Position numbers and translations under genes: made by a program. A stretch of 64,000 bases of DNA from Leptidea sinapis (lineage: Eukaryota > Arthropoda > Insecta > Lepidoptera > Pieridae), in assembly GCF_905404315.1 (NCBI RefSeq), contig NC_066266.1, positions 8,067,501 through 8,131,500 on the forward strand, read 5' to 3'. Below are positions 10,906-19,082 of the stretch, one piece after another (position 1 is the stretch's first letter; each line of letters starts with the position of its first letter). The notes below the pieces were generated by a model. The model worked only from the letters and a program-made list of their open reading frames with translations, was not told where the DNA came from and searched no databases.

Positions 10906-11225
10906 TGAAAAGTCGCATACGTGAAATTTTTTAACATCGTGAGGAACCCCAAAACTTCACAATAATTATTTTTACCTGAGGCACCTAAAGAAATTATATT
11001 AAATAAGATCTCTTGTTTTTTGTATAAACCCTACATTCTAAGAGCTTGATTGATCTCTGTTATCAAGGGTGTTTCTCTCGATACGGTACGGTATCTCTGT
11101 TTTAAGCGTTCTCTACTCGAACCAATAGGAGCCTTATTTCTACGATTCTGCTGTACGTCCTTCTGTCTATCAGCGTGCTGTATCTAATACGCCGCAGTAG
11201 ACAAACGGGTGAGATTTTGGCAAAA
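10906..11225. other. No recognised feature
   Basis: Short frames only. No match to the repeat families in the window. Confidence 0.4.
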
Positions 11226-12540
11226 TTAATAATAGGGATTAAAGTATGAAATTGTCGTAATAGGTAGGCATAGCACCTTCATTGTTTTAGATTTTTGAGT
11301 GAAACTTTTTTGTCATGGTACCAAAGTAGTTCTTCTTTTAACAAATTTGCAACATTCAGTTATCGACTTTCAGTTGTTTTTTTTATTCAACTTACGGCCG
11401 TTCCCAATATTCAGTATATTCCTTACTTGGGATAAAAATTGTAACTATCGTTGACTTTTCTGTCCCAATATACTTATCGACGGTAACGCACCTTATCCGT
11501 ACACGCTGGCTGTCAATGGGACGACGTATAGCTTACCAGCGATAGAAGTTTGTATGGAAATTTCAATTCACGCGTCCCAATGTAAGGCGATAAGAATGAC
11601 TATCGGGTATATTGGGACAGGTTCAGATTTTTGACAGCTAATTACTGACAGTAGAAGGTAGTAATTTATCACTATCTGTAGATAGTATATATTCTTGGAA
11701 CATTCGAGTGATTTTTAAATACGAGTTTCCTCGCGGAACTAATGCGGCAGAAACAATAAGCACAAACAGCTCGCAATATCAATGTTGCGTATGGAAATTG
11801 GACTGCTAATGAACCGTGTGATTATGGTTTAAACGCTTTCTTGATAGAAACATTGAATCGAAGAAAGAACCACGTGGAAGACACAGGTCAATAACAATGA
11901 ATTGAAAGAGATGGTGGAAGCCGATGCGAGTCAAACTACCCAGGAATTAGCGGCATGTTTTAACGTTACCTTACCAACAATATTGACTCATTTGGGTCAA
12001 ATCAAATGGGTGCCTCGTGATTTGACTGATCTGCAGAAAGAAACTCGTGTTGAAACTTGTGTTGCCTTGTTGAATCGATACAGAAATGATGGAATATTGG
12101 ATCGCGATTATGGCATGTGATGAAAAGTGAATTCTTTACGATAACCGTAAGTGAAAAATGCAATGGCTGACACCAGGTCAAATGCCACAAAAGTGTCCTA
12201 AAGCAAAGCTTACCAATAAAAAGGTAATGGTAACTGTTTGGTGGTCTCAGTATGGAGTTATTCACTATAGCTTTCTCCGATCTGGTCAAGCAATAACAGC
12301 AGATGTCTACTGTGCCGAACTCCGAACAATGATAGCAAAACTAGCAGTGAAACAGGAACAGCCCCTATTCATAAATTGATCTTCACCATTATTGCTCCAT
12401 GATAACACAAGACCTCATACAGCACGAGAAAACGTTTTAACTCTAGAGGAAATTCAATTAGAAACCATTTGTCATGCTCCGTATTCGCTAGACCTTGCTC
12501 CATCGGACTCCGATTTTTTTCCTGATTTGGACAATTTTTA
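11226..12540 (+). mobile_element. Mariner element, copy 1, interrupted
   Basis: The 5' inverted repeat at 11226-11254 (TAGGGATTAAAGTATGAAAT) matches the reverse complement of the 3' end of the copy at 56620-57830. The transposase is visible from about 11700: E-M-V-E-A-D-A near 11910, W-V-P-R-D-L-T-D-L-Q-K near 12010, R-N-D-G-I-L-D-R near 12090, W-L-T-P-G-Q-M-P-Q-K-C-P near 12165, V-M-V-T-V-W-W-S near 12230, L-L-L-H-D-N-T-R-P-H-T near 12395, and the final Y-S-L-D-L-A-P-S-D (mariner D34D region) near 12485. Frameshifts and stops break it. It ends at 12540 without a 3' inverted repeat. A 306-bp MITE sits at 11392-11697, between the inverted repeat and the transposase N-terminus. Confidence 0.85.
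11392..11697 (+). mobile_element. MITE T inserted in mariner
   Basis: Same element as 54318-54636: ACGGCCGTTCCCAATATTCA, GTTGACTTTTCTGTCCCAAT, TATCGACGGTAACGCACCTT, GCGATAAGAATGACTATCGG, GTAGATAGTATAT. Comparison with mariner copy 2 shows mariner sequence on both sides: CTTTCAGTTGTTTTTTTT before, and CGAGTGATTTTTAAATACGA after. Confidence 0.8.
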
Positions 12541-13190
12541 ATGATAATTTAACTAAAAATTTTTGGAATAATATTCCATTAAGGGTATAAAAATCGCTTT
12601 ATCAATCCTAATTTTATACTTGGAAAATTGGAATGACAATCCTAAATAATAAAAGTAGACTAAGTCTCCCAACTAATATTTTTATTAAACTCTGTGTCTT
12701 AGCCCTGGTTAGAAATATTGATTGAAATGGAATAAAATGATGAAATTTGAATACTTTCAATTCTTTTTCATGTTTATATAGATATACAGTTTACATGGGG
12801 TGACTGAATCCCAATACTTTTCAATCAATATTTTTAATCAGGGAGTTTAGAAAAAGTTTGAGACGATGTAATAAAATTTTCACTTTTAAAAAAAAAACAA
12901 AAAAAGATTGAGAATTCCTCATACGTTACTATAAAGGAAGCAATGAATTATTAAGGATAGAAAGAAGGGCACAATACACATAGAATGAATATTGCAGTCT
13001 GAAGGCGATATTTGAAGGCAACATTCCAACAGGTATTCAAACAAAAGTTGTGAACTAAAATTTGCGTGCTTGACAAATGATGCCAGACATGAAATTCACA
13101 GCCAAATCAAATAATGTGACAAGCACATGTCAAAGAGGATTTGAACCAAAGAGAATTTAAACTCTAATTTTAACGTAGAATGTAAATAAT
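12541..13190. other. No gene; weak inverted repeat
   Basis: Only structure seen: AAATATTGATTGAAA (about 12713) is repeated in inverse as TTTCAATCAATATTTTTAAT (about 12818). Together with the flanking CTGGTTAG/CTGATTAAA this makes a small foldback of about 150 bp, possibly a MITE. The rest is featureless. Confidence 0.35.
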
Positions 13191-13197
13191 TTTACCA

Positions 13198-13432
13198 GTT
13201 GGAGGCTCCTTTGCACAGGATACCAGCTAGTTTATGGGTACCACAACGGCGCCTATTTCTGCCGTGAACCAGTAATGTGTAAACATTACTGTGTTTCGGT
13301 CTGAAGGGCACTCAGAATTTTTGGGGTTTTTCAAGAATCCTGAGCGGCACTGCATTGTAATGGGCATGGCGTGTCAATTACCATCAGCTGAACGTCCTGC
13401 TCGTCTCGTCCCTTATTCGTATATAAAAAAAA
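13198..13432 (+). repeat. SINE family A copy with internal deletion
   Basis: Starts GTTGGAGGCTCCTTTGCACA and ends CTCGTCTCGTCCCTTATTCG with an A-rich tail. It lacks the roughly 90-bp middle (the GCCGTAGCTAGTGAAATTAC to GCGCAATTGTAGTGCC part), so the left hairpin arm is missing. Confidence 0.85.
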
Positions 13433-14504
13433 GAGTTACCAACGTGAATCCTTTATAATATTATAGTAAGGTTAACACTTAACAGAAACGAAGGTAAACC
13501 TCTTGGGATATAAATTGTTTGCTGGGTACTTCAATGTACTTATATTTGCAGTCTGTTTTGGTTTAACTGCCTACATGAAATATCGACGAGCAGATTATAT
13601 TATTAATATGCATATTAATCCCACCAGTCACCGTCATCAGTTATGTTTTTCACGAATATCTTTGGTAACTCCTACGAAATGATATCAGATATGTATGATG
13701 CAATCTATCCATATAACTACTTGGATGCCGCATTCGCTCGTCGTACCGGTTTTATTAAATATACACTTGGAACTTATCTAAAAATAATATCATTTGCAAT
13801 ATCTTCATTTAATATAAACTTAGGTAATCCTCCAATCAGATACCGCAGGTGTAGTCGCAAAGTGCGGCAACTAATACCACGCCCAAGTGGTCGTATTCCA
13901 GCCAGTCTGGAAAAATGTGTGACGTTGATGTTCTCGTAAACTTTGCTAATAGTTGAAACTAAAGTGCCGGGCTGCATCGTAAAACTTTGTAAAAATAATA
14001 CGAGAAGAAATAAGAAAGACACTGGAATCACATAATATCATCAGTATTTGTATTTTATTAATTTCAATGTAAAATAACACGAAGCGTAAGTTACAAAATT
14101 TTAAGGATGCCATTTAGTGGCAAGATGCCACGCACACAAGCATCTAATAGTTGCCGTAATAAAAAAACATTGCGTGCGTATAAAGTACACATGTCAGAAG
14201 TGAAACCTGCATGGTGCATGAACCTCTAAACTGCATATGAATTCCTGGTACCTATTGCTAGGATGACACATGATTTCAACCGCTATGAAAGACATTCCTA
14301 CCACCACTAATATATATAATAATACGTTCTCCTGGTGTCTATGTAGTAATACGTCGTGTGCTTGGAGTCAGAATATATTAAGGTATACTCGCGCCATACT
14401 TATGACAATCTCTTCTTTAACAATGATCGCCTGGTACCAAAACATTGTATTGTGCTTCCTATCTCATTATCTCCCATGTTAAATATGAATTGACGTGACT
14501 GCTC
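13433..14504. other. Unassigned region with short open frames
   Basis: No family is recognised. Two overlapping frames exist at 13643-13939 (plus) and 13774-14031 (minus). The minus one starts with a hydrophobic, signal-peptide-like segment (see findings). Nothing else supports a gene. Confidence 0.3.
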
Positions 14505-14715
14505 TTTTTACTGTCGCTTTTTCGTTTCATCGACTTTCAAATCACAACGATGATAAATAAGTTTTCACTTCAATAGTATGCATATTTCTGTATCATTCTT
14601 TGCCGGTTTCATCCTTCACATTTTTGTATTTGTGTCTCTTACCTGTCGTTTTTTCCGTTGCATCCGGTTTGAAATCACAACGATTCTAAAGAAGTTTCAC
14701 TTCAAAAAGCTTATT
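14505..14715 (-). repeat. Direct repeat pair (about 135-bp spacing)
   Basis: A block of about 65 bp (CTGTCGCTTTTTCG ... AAATCACAACGATGATAAAT ... TTTTCACTTCAAT) at 14508 recurs diverged at 14643 (CTGTCGTTTTTTCCG ... AAATCACAACGATTCTAAAG ... TTTCACTTCAA). The spacer contains ATTCTTTGCCGGTTTCATCC. It looks like a decayed tandem duplication inside an interspersed repeat. Confidence 0.5.
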
Positions 14716-14984
14716 ATTCTTAGGTAGTGCAGTATCTAGTTGGAGCACAGCGGTAACCAATCCTTAATCTAAGAATATAAAGTTATTAATGTTTTAAGAA
14801 ATAACGATTTTTAAAAGCACTATGTACCTACCTACGTATACAGTCATATGTGTACGAGGAAAAAGTCAACAAGTATCTTTTATTTATCCAAGATACACAA
14901 TAACAAACTACTTCATATCAAGTGTTGGAAACGTTTCTATATACGTATATTATATCTATATTTATAAAGAACAATCACTATTAA

Positions 14985-15840
14985 AGGTCCATCCTCTTAC
15001 CTCCCTTCTAAATCAGTTTGGAAAGGTTTACCTCAAGGCTCAGTCCTTAGTCCCCTTTTATACAATCTGTATACCTTTGACCTCAGTAGTACATTAACCC
15101 CTTCTGCCAAATATTGCAAAATGCAGATGATATTGTCCTGTATACTACAAACAAGTCCATACAAGATTCATCTAATTATTAAAATTATATAATACATGGG
15201 CTGTCACTATCAACTTCTAAAAGTAAAGTAGTTTAATTCGCAAATAAATGACTATCTCCTCTTACCAAAATTAAAATTTATAATGTTGAGTTGCCTGTTG
15301 TCTCTAATGTTAAGTTTCTGGGTGTTTGGTTGGATCACAAAATATCAGGCTTAAAGCACTTTGATTATGTCTCACAAAAATGTGAGAATTTTTTTAATAT
15401 TAATATAAACGCTCGCCCTTCACCCAAAAATTATTGTACAATGCAATCATTCTCAGCCACATGGATTATGGCACTATTTTCTTGATCCCAAGAAATAAAG
15501 CAGGCCTGAATAAATTGAGCAAAATTCAAGCATTTAGTTTACACATTATATTAGAAGCCATGAAATCCAGTCCTATTAACACAATGCAAATCAAGTGTGT
15601 GGAACCTCCCCTTTCACTTCGCTGTCAATGTATTGCCAATAATTTTTAACTAGGTGAATGTCATCAAACTGGTTGTACATTGCTCAGTATAAAGAAAAAT
15701 TGAAAAACATGGAGGAGGCTTTTACCCTAAAAGAGGCCATACAATCAACTGAACATTAACAAACTATCTAATCATAAACTATTTTATTTTACAATACTAA
15801 TATGTACAATAACGAAAACATGCAATAGTACCTAAAATTG
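14985..15840 (+). mobile_element. Non-LTR retrotransposon reverse transcriptase pseudogene
   Basis: Plus-strand frames give the reverse transcriptase core in order: G-L-P-Q-G-S-V-L-S-P-L-L-Y-N near 15026, the catalytic Y-A-D-D-I-V-L-Y box near 15120 (first residue altered and reached by a frameshift), S-K-S-K-V-V near 15220, V-S-N-V-K-F-L-G-V-W-L-D near 15300 (primer-grip region), and the thumb from H-F-D-Y-V-S-Q-K-C to L-S-H-M-D-Y-G near 15450. The C-terminal part continues to about 15650 (S-L-R-C-Q-C-I-A-N-N-F). At least four frameshifts or stops. The N-terminal endonuclease is absent. Clade is probably Jockey/I-like, not certain. Confidence 0.75.
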
Positions 15841-15901
15841 TATGGATTTATAAAGCTTACATAATAATAACACAAAATGATACTAGTTTGATATAATATT
15901 G

Positions 15902-16140
15902 ACAGCCCCTATAGCCCAGTGGTTAGTGACCTGAGCTAGAGGTCCCGGGTTCGAATCTCGGTAGATGCAAACATTTTTATGATGAATATGAATGTTTGTT
16001 TCTGAGTCATGGATGTTTATAAGTATTTATGTATGTTTAAGTATGTATATTGTATTAAATATATCATTGTCTTGTGCCCATACTATGCCTAGTTTGGAGC
16101 AAGATAATTTGTGTAAGATTGTCAATATTATTATTATATA
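15902..16140 (+). repeat. SINE family D (tRNA-derived head)
   Basis: Opens with a tRNA-like head holding an A box (TAGCCCAGTGGTTAGTGACC) and a B box (GGTTCGAATCT). The body follows: TTTTTATGATGAATATGAAT, CTGAGTCATGGATGTTTATA, TATCATTGTCTTGTGCCCAT, then a TAT-rich tail. The same unit appears inverted at 52490 and 59098. The head cannot form a full tRNA (no 3' acceptor partner), so this is a SINE and not a tRNA gene. ATAATATTGACAG before and TGTCAATATTAT after are inverted, not target-site repeats. Confidence 0.85.
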
Positions 16141-16974
16141 TAAAGCAACTTTTTTTTCGTTCTCTTCACAGTGTCTGCACAGAAGTAGATACTCAAGATA
16201 ACTATTTTATTGTGCAACAATCTCACATGTGATGGAACGGCTAAAAAATGAGTTGAGCTGTTTCAATAAAATTATCGATAATATCATAACAAAAGTTTTG
16301 CTTTAACATGTACTTCTAACTCTTAATTAAGCTTGATAAGGTACATTTTACAACACCAATAAAACAAAAGACTATTTGAAGAGATTTAATATTACCCCAC
16401 AATGAAAAACAATTTAAACAAACATGAACTAATGTTCGCAAGTTAAAAAACTAAACATAATTATTATCAAATTCCAAATTACAGATCCACTACACAATCA
16501 AGTTATAACCTTACTTAAGACTATTTATATGTCTTACACAATGTCACTCTGATCTTAATTCTTACAGTCAAAATAATTCTAAAGTATTCTTTCCCAAGTT
16601 AGAATGTACTCTCATTCATCGCTATAGCTATACAGAGTGTAGCTTCAATGGCAACATTAAATAAACACACAGGTAGAAAAAATACATAGTAATTCACCTT
16701 AATAAATCAATTTTCCATTATATCATTTTGGAACAACCTATAAGTAATCTAGTAGCCGAGTGCTAGCAAGGCACTTACTACTTAAGGGTGATTAATGTTT
16801 CATATCCTAAACTAGCAGATAAACCTGGCGTTGCTAGGTTTAAATTACATCACATGTTTAATGATATACGAAATATTTAAGGGTCCATTTTCTAAATCAT
16901 AGATGTCTATCTTAGATAATAAAATTTACCTACTTATTTGACCACTTAACAAGTGTATCAAATTAATCATTTTA
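16141..16974. other. AT-rich, no recognised feature
   Basis: Short frames only. Intergenic DNA between repeats and the PEX3 3' flank. Confidence 0.4.
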
Positions 16975-17345
16975 GAATGTCTCAGATTATTTTGGATCGA
17001 TTTTAACAGTTGCAGATATTTTGGAACTTTCTAGATCTTTCCAGAAGCTTTCTAATACATCCTGGATCAATTTGAACAATTGAAACCATTTTAGAACTTT
17101 CTAGATCATTTCAGAAATTTTTAGAATTTTCTAGACCATTTCGGATAAATTTTATCAGTTGCACAAATTTTGGAGCATCAAGTTCATCCATTGTACATAT
17201 TTTGGATCTTCTTAGATCATTCCAGAAAGTCTTAGAACTTTCTACAGAAAGCCTTTACAGATTGTTACATCAGTTGCACACATTCTGGAACTTTCTAGAT
17301 CATTCCTGAGATTTTCAGAATTTTATAGAAGTTTACATTAGTTAG
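16975..17345. repeat. Degenerate minisatellite with heat-shock-element-like 10-bp periodicity
   Basis: Four diverged units (cores near 17024, 17094, 17205 and 17288). Each has a core of the form GAAnnTTCnnGAnnnTTCnnGAA, for example GAACTTTCTAGATCTTTCCA continuing AGAAGCTTTC. Units are joined by a linker like ATTTTAACAGTTGCA. Alternating GAA and TTC on a 5-bp step is the binding pattern of heat shock factor. It lies about 390-760 bp past the PEX3 stop codon. Regulation is inference; the periodic repeat is directly visible. Confidence 0.6.
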
Positions 17346-17734
17346 GGAAGGACAGATGTTAAAATTATTTCACATTTTTGCCACCCAAAACCACCAACTT
17401 CCACCCATCCCGATCAAACTCCCTTATGCACACCAGGGGACCGAGTGGTATTTTACCATCCCAATGGGAATTTGATCGAGTTGCGGATGATAGAGAAAAC
17501 CGTGGACATACGTACGAACATTAGGATTTTATATAATAATATTAAGATATATAATTTGTTTATTTGAAAATTCCAATTATCTGCTCAAAATTTAAGAATT
17601 ATTTTGTTTAACCAAAAGGTTAGATAGCTCAACCCCTTCATTTACTGTCACCATTATAGCCACTTTGTATAACCATGATTAGACAGCTCAGATTCATAAG
17701 ACAATAAATGTTTACCTCAATAGTTAAGCAGAAC
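17346..17734 (-). other. PEX3 3' flank
   Basis: Read on the minus strand, an AATAAA polyadenylation signal lies at 17564-17559, about 170 nt after the PEX3 stop. 17390-17500 carries a short complementary pair (CGATCAAACTCCC and GGGAATTTGATCG), a possible small foldback of unknown origin. Confidence 0.4.
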
Positions 17735-18856
17735 CTATGCATCGCTAAACACTTCATAAATATTTGCACCTAACAGTTTCAATTTCTCATTCAAAGTCAG
17801 TTGTTGTGTTAATAAATCTGGAATGTTTGTGTTGCTCTCACAAGTATTTTTAGTAATCAAGTCATTAATTGCTGGCAATAATTTGATAAAGTGCATTTCA
17901 ATTTTGTTAACATCTTCAAACTGATTACTGCGATCTAATTTTAAAGCTAATTTCGTGACCACATGATCCTCAGAGATCTCCAAATGTTTTTTAGATGGTG
18001 GATCCCATTTTGACACAAATAAATTTGCAATTTCATCAACAACGCTAGAGAAGCTTCGACTTACTATGGATGTTGTAACAGACGTTACCTCATGACTTTC
18101 CAAAAGATCCATCGTTTCATTGACTACTGTATCAAACTTGGCTTCAATTCTCACATCTGCATGATCAACTAAATAATGTACCAGTTTCTTCACTGGATCA
18201 CCTGCACTTGTATCAGTACATAATATTGTTTGAATGGACCAAAATACTTGCTCCACTTCTTGCAATGTGATTTTGTTTTTTAGTGATATTGGTTCAACAA
18301 CTCTCTTTACAGTTTTTTCAATTTGCCTCACCAAGTCCTCAATACCTGGTCCAATGAAATGATGGCATAAAGATAAATACTTAGTTTGTAAATCACTGTC
18401 AACAAAATGTGCATCTTCATGAACCGAGTCCCTATACAGGTACCCACCGATAATATTAAGTTGTACACGTAATGTGACTTGTAATATTGAAAGTGCATAC
18501 ACCAATACACTTATTCTTGTAAAAATCATTACTTTCAATTGATCCCAAAGTGCTAATTTATTTTCTGGATTCTCTGCTAGCTTTTGAATTATCTCTTCTG
18601 TATTCAAAATGGTCAAAATGTTGTCGGAGACTATTTTTGAGAGTGATAGTATTGTTTGATTGCATGTGCGCTCGGTGGTTTCAAAATGTTGTTTCTTTCT
18701 TGTCATTTCAAAAAACTTCTTAGTCTCCTTCTCTTGCAACTCTCTCAATTTTTTTTGAGCATATGTCATAACGAAGTACACTGATCCTAGTACTGCGCCC
18801 GTCACTAGGAACTTTCTCCTGTGCCTTTGTAAAAAGTTTCCAATTCTAGAAAACAT
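17735..18856 (-). CDS. Pex3: Peroxisomal biogenesis factor 3 (peroxin-3)
   Basis: PEX3 is an integral peroxisomal (and ER) membrane protein. It recruits the chaperone PEX19 and its cargo, so it is needed to insert peroxisomal membrane proteins and to form peroxisomes. This 373-residue frame has the same length as human PEX3. It starts M-F-S-R-I-G-N-F-L-Q, followed by the basic targeting stretch R-H-R-R-K (residues 11-15) and a hydrophobic membrane segment (about 17-32). The conserved L-x-x-W-D-Q-L-K block places Trp at residue 104, the PEX19-contact tryptophan of the human protein. R-V-Q-L-N-I-I-G-G-Y (130-139) and a C-terminal N-I-Y-E-V-F-S-D are also typical. The whole gene is one exon. Its ATG lies 34 nt after the Tim8 stop on the same strand. 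A candidate poly(A) signal lies about 170 nt downstream. No truncation or missing key residue was seen. Confidence 0.97.
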   Translation of the reverse strand: MFSRIGNFLQRHRRKFLVTGAVLGSVYFVMTYAQKKLRELQEKETKKFFEMTRKKQHFETTERTCNQTILSLSKIVSDNILTILNTEEIIQKLAENPENKLALWDQLKVMIFTRISVLVYALSILQVTLRVQLNIIGGYLYRDSVHEDAHFVDSDLQTKYLSLCHHFIGPGIEDLVRQIEKTVKRVVEPISLKNKITLQEVEQVFWSIQTILCTDTSAGDPVKKLVHYLVDHADVRIEAKFDTVVNETMDLLESHEVTSVTTSIVSRSFSSVVDEIANLFVSKWDPPSKKHLEISEDHVVTKLALKLDRSNQFEDVNKIEMHFIKLLPAINDLITKNTCESNTNIPDLLTQQLTLNEKLKLLGANIYEVFSDA

Positions 18857-18890
18857 ATTGCAAGTGTTATACTAAACTAAATAATAAAAT
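18857..18890 (-). promoter_or_regulatory. 34-nt Tim8-Pex3 spacer with acceptor-like AG
   Basis: On the minus strand the spacer reads from the Tim8 TAA into ATTTTATTATTTAG (AG at 18878-18877), then TTTAG, then 16 nt to the PEX3 ATG. The T-rich tract before AG looks like a 3' splice site that could join an upstream leader exon to PEX3. There is no AATAAA here, so Tim8 cannot end its mRNA in the spacer. Confidence 0.45.
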
Positions 18891-19082
18891 TTACTCAAAC
18901 TCAAGAGGTGAATCAGAACGGTATTTTGTTGTGTTCATGAGACGTTTCGTTATGAAAGTAGTGGCATCTATGAATCTCTCAACACAATTCACAAGGCATA
19001 CTTCAGTTTTGGAGTCCAACCGAGTTGAAGGCCTACCCATACATGTGTCCCAACATGTATCTGTGAGACTGTGTACAAGAAC
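18891..19082 (-). other. Tim8: Tim8 exon 2 (coding part, stop at 18891-18893)
   Basis: Acceptor AG at 19084-19083. Coding starts V-L-V-H-S-L-T-D and ends L-E-F-E-stop (TAA). Both CX3C motifs are in this exon. Confidence 0.93.

Noticed and set aside
10557..10952. 131-codon minus-strand frame
   Set aside because: It is antisense to a clear RTE ORF2 C-terminus on the plus strand.
15902..15975. tRNA gene
   Set aside because: A and B boxes are present, but the same unit recurs at 52490 and 59098 with a shared non-tRNA body, so it is a SINE head.
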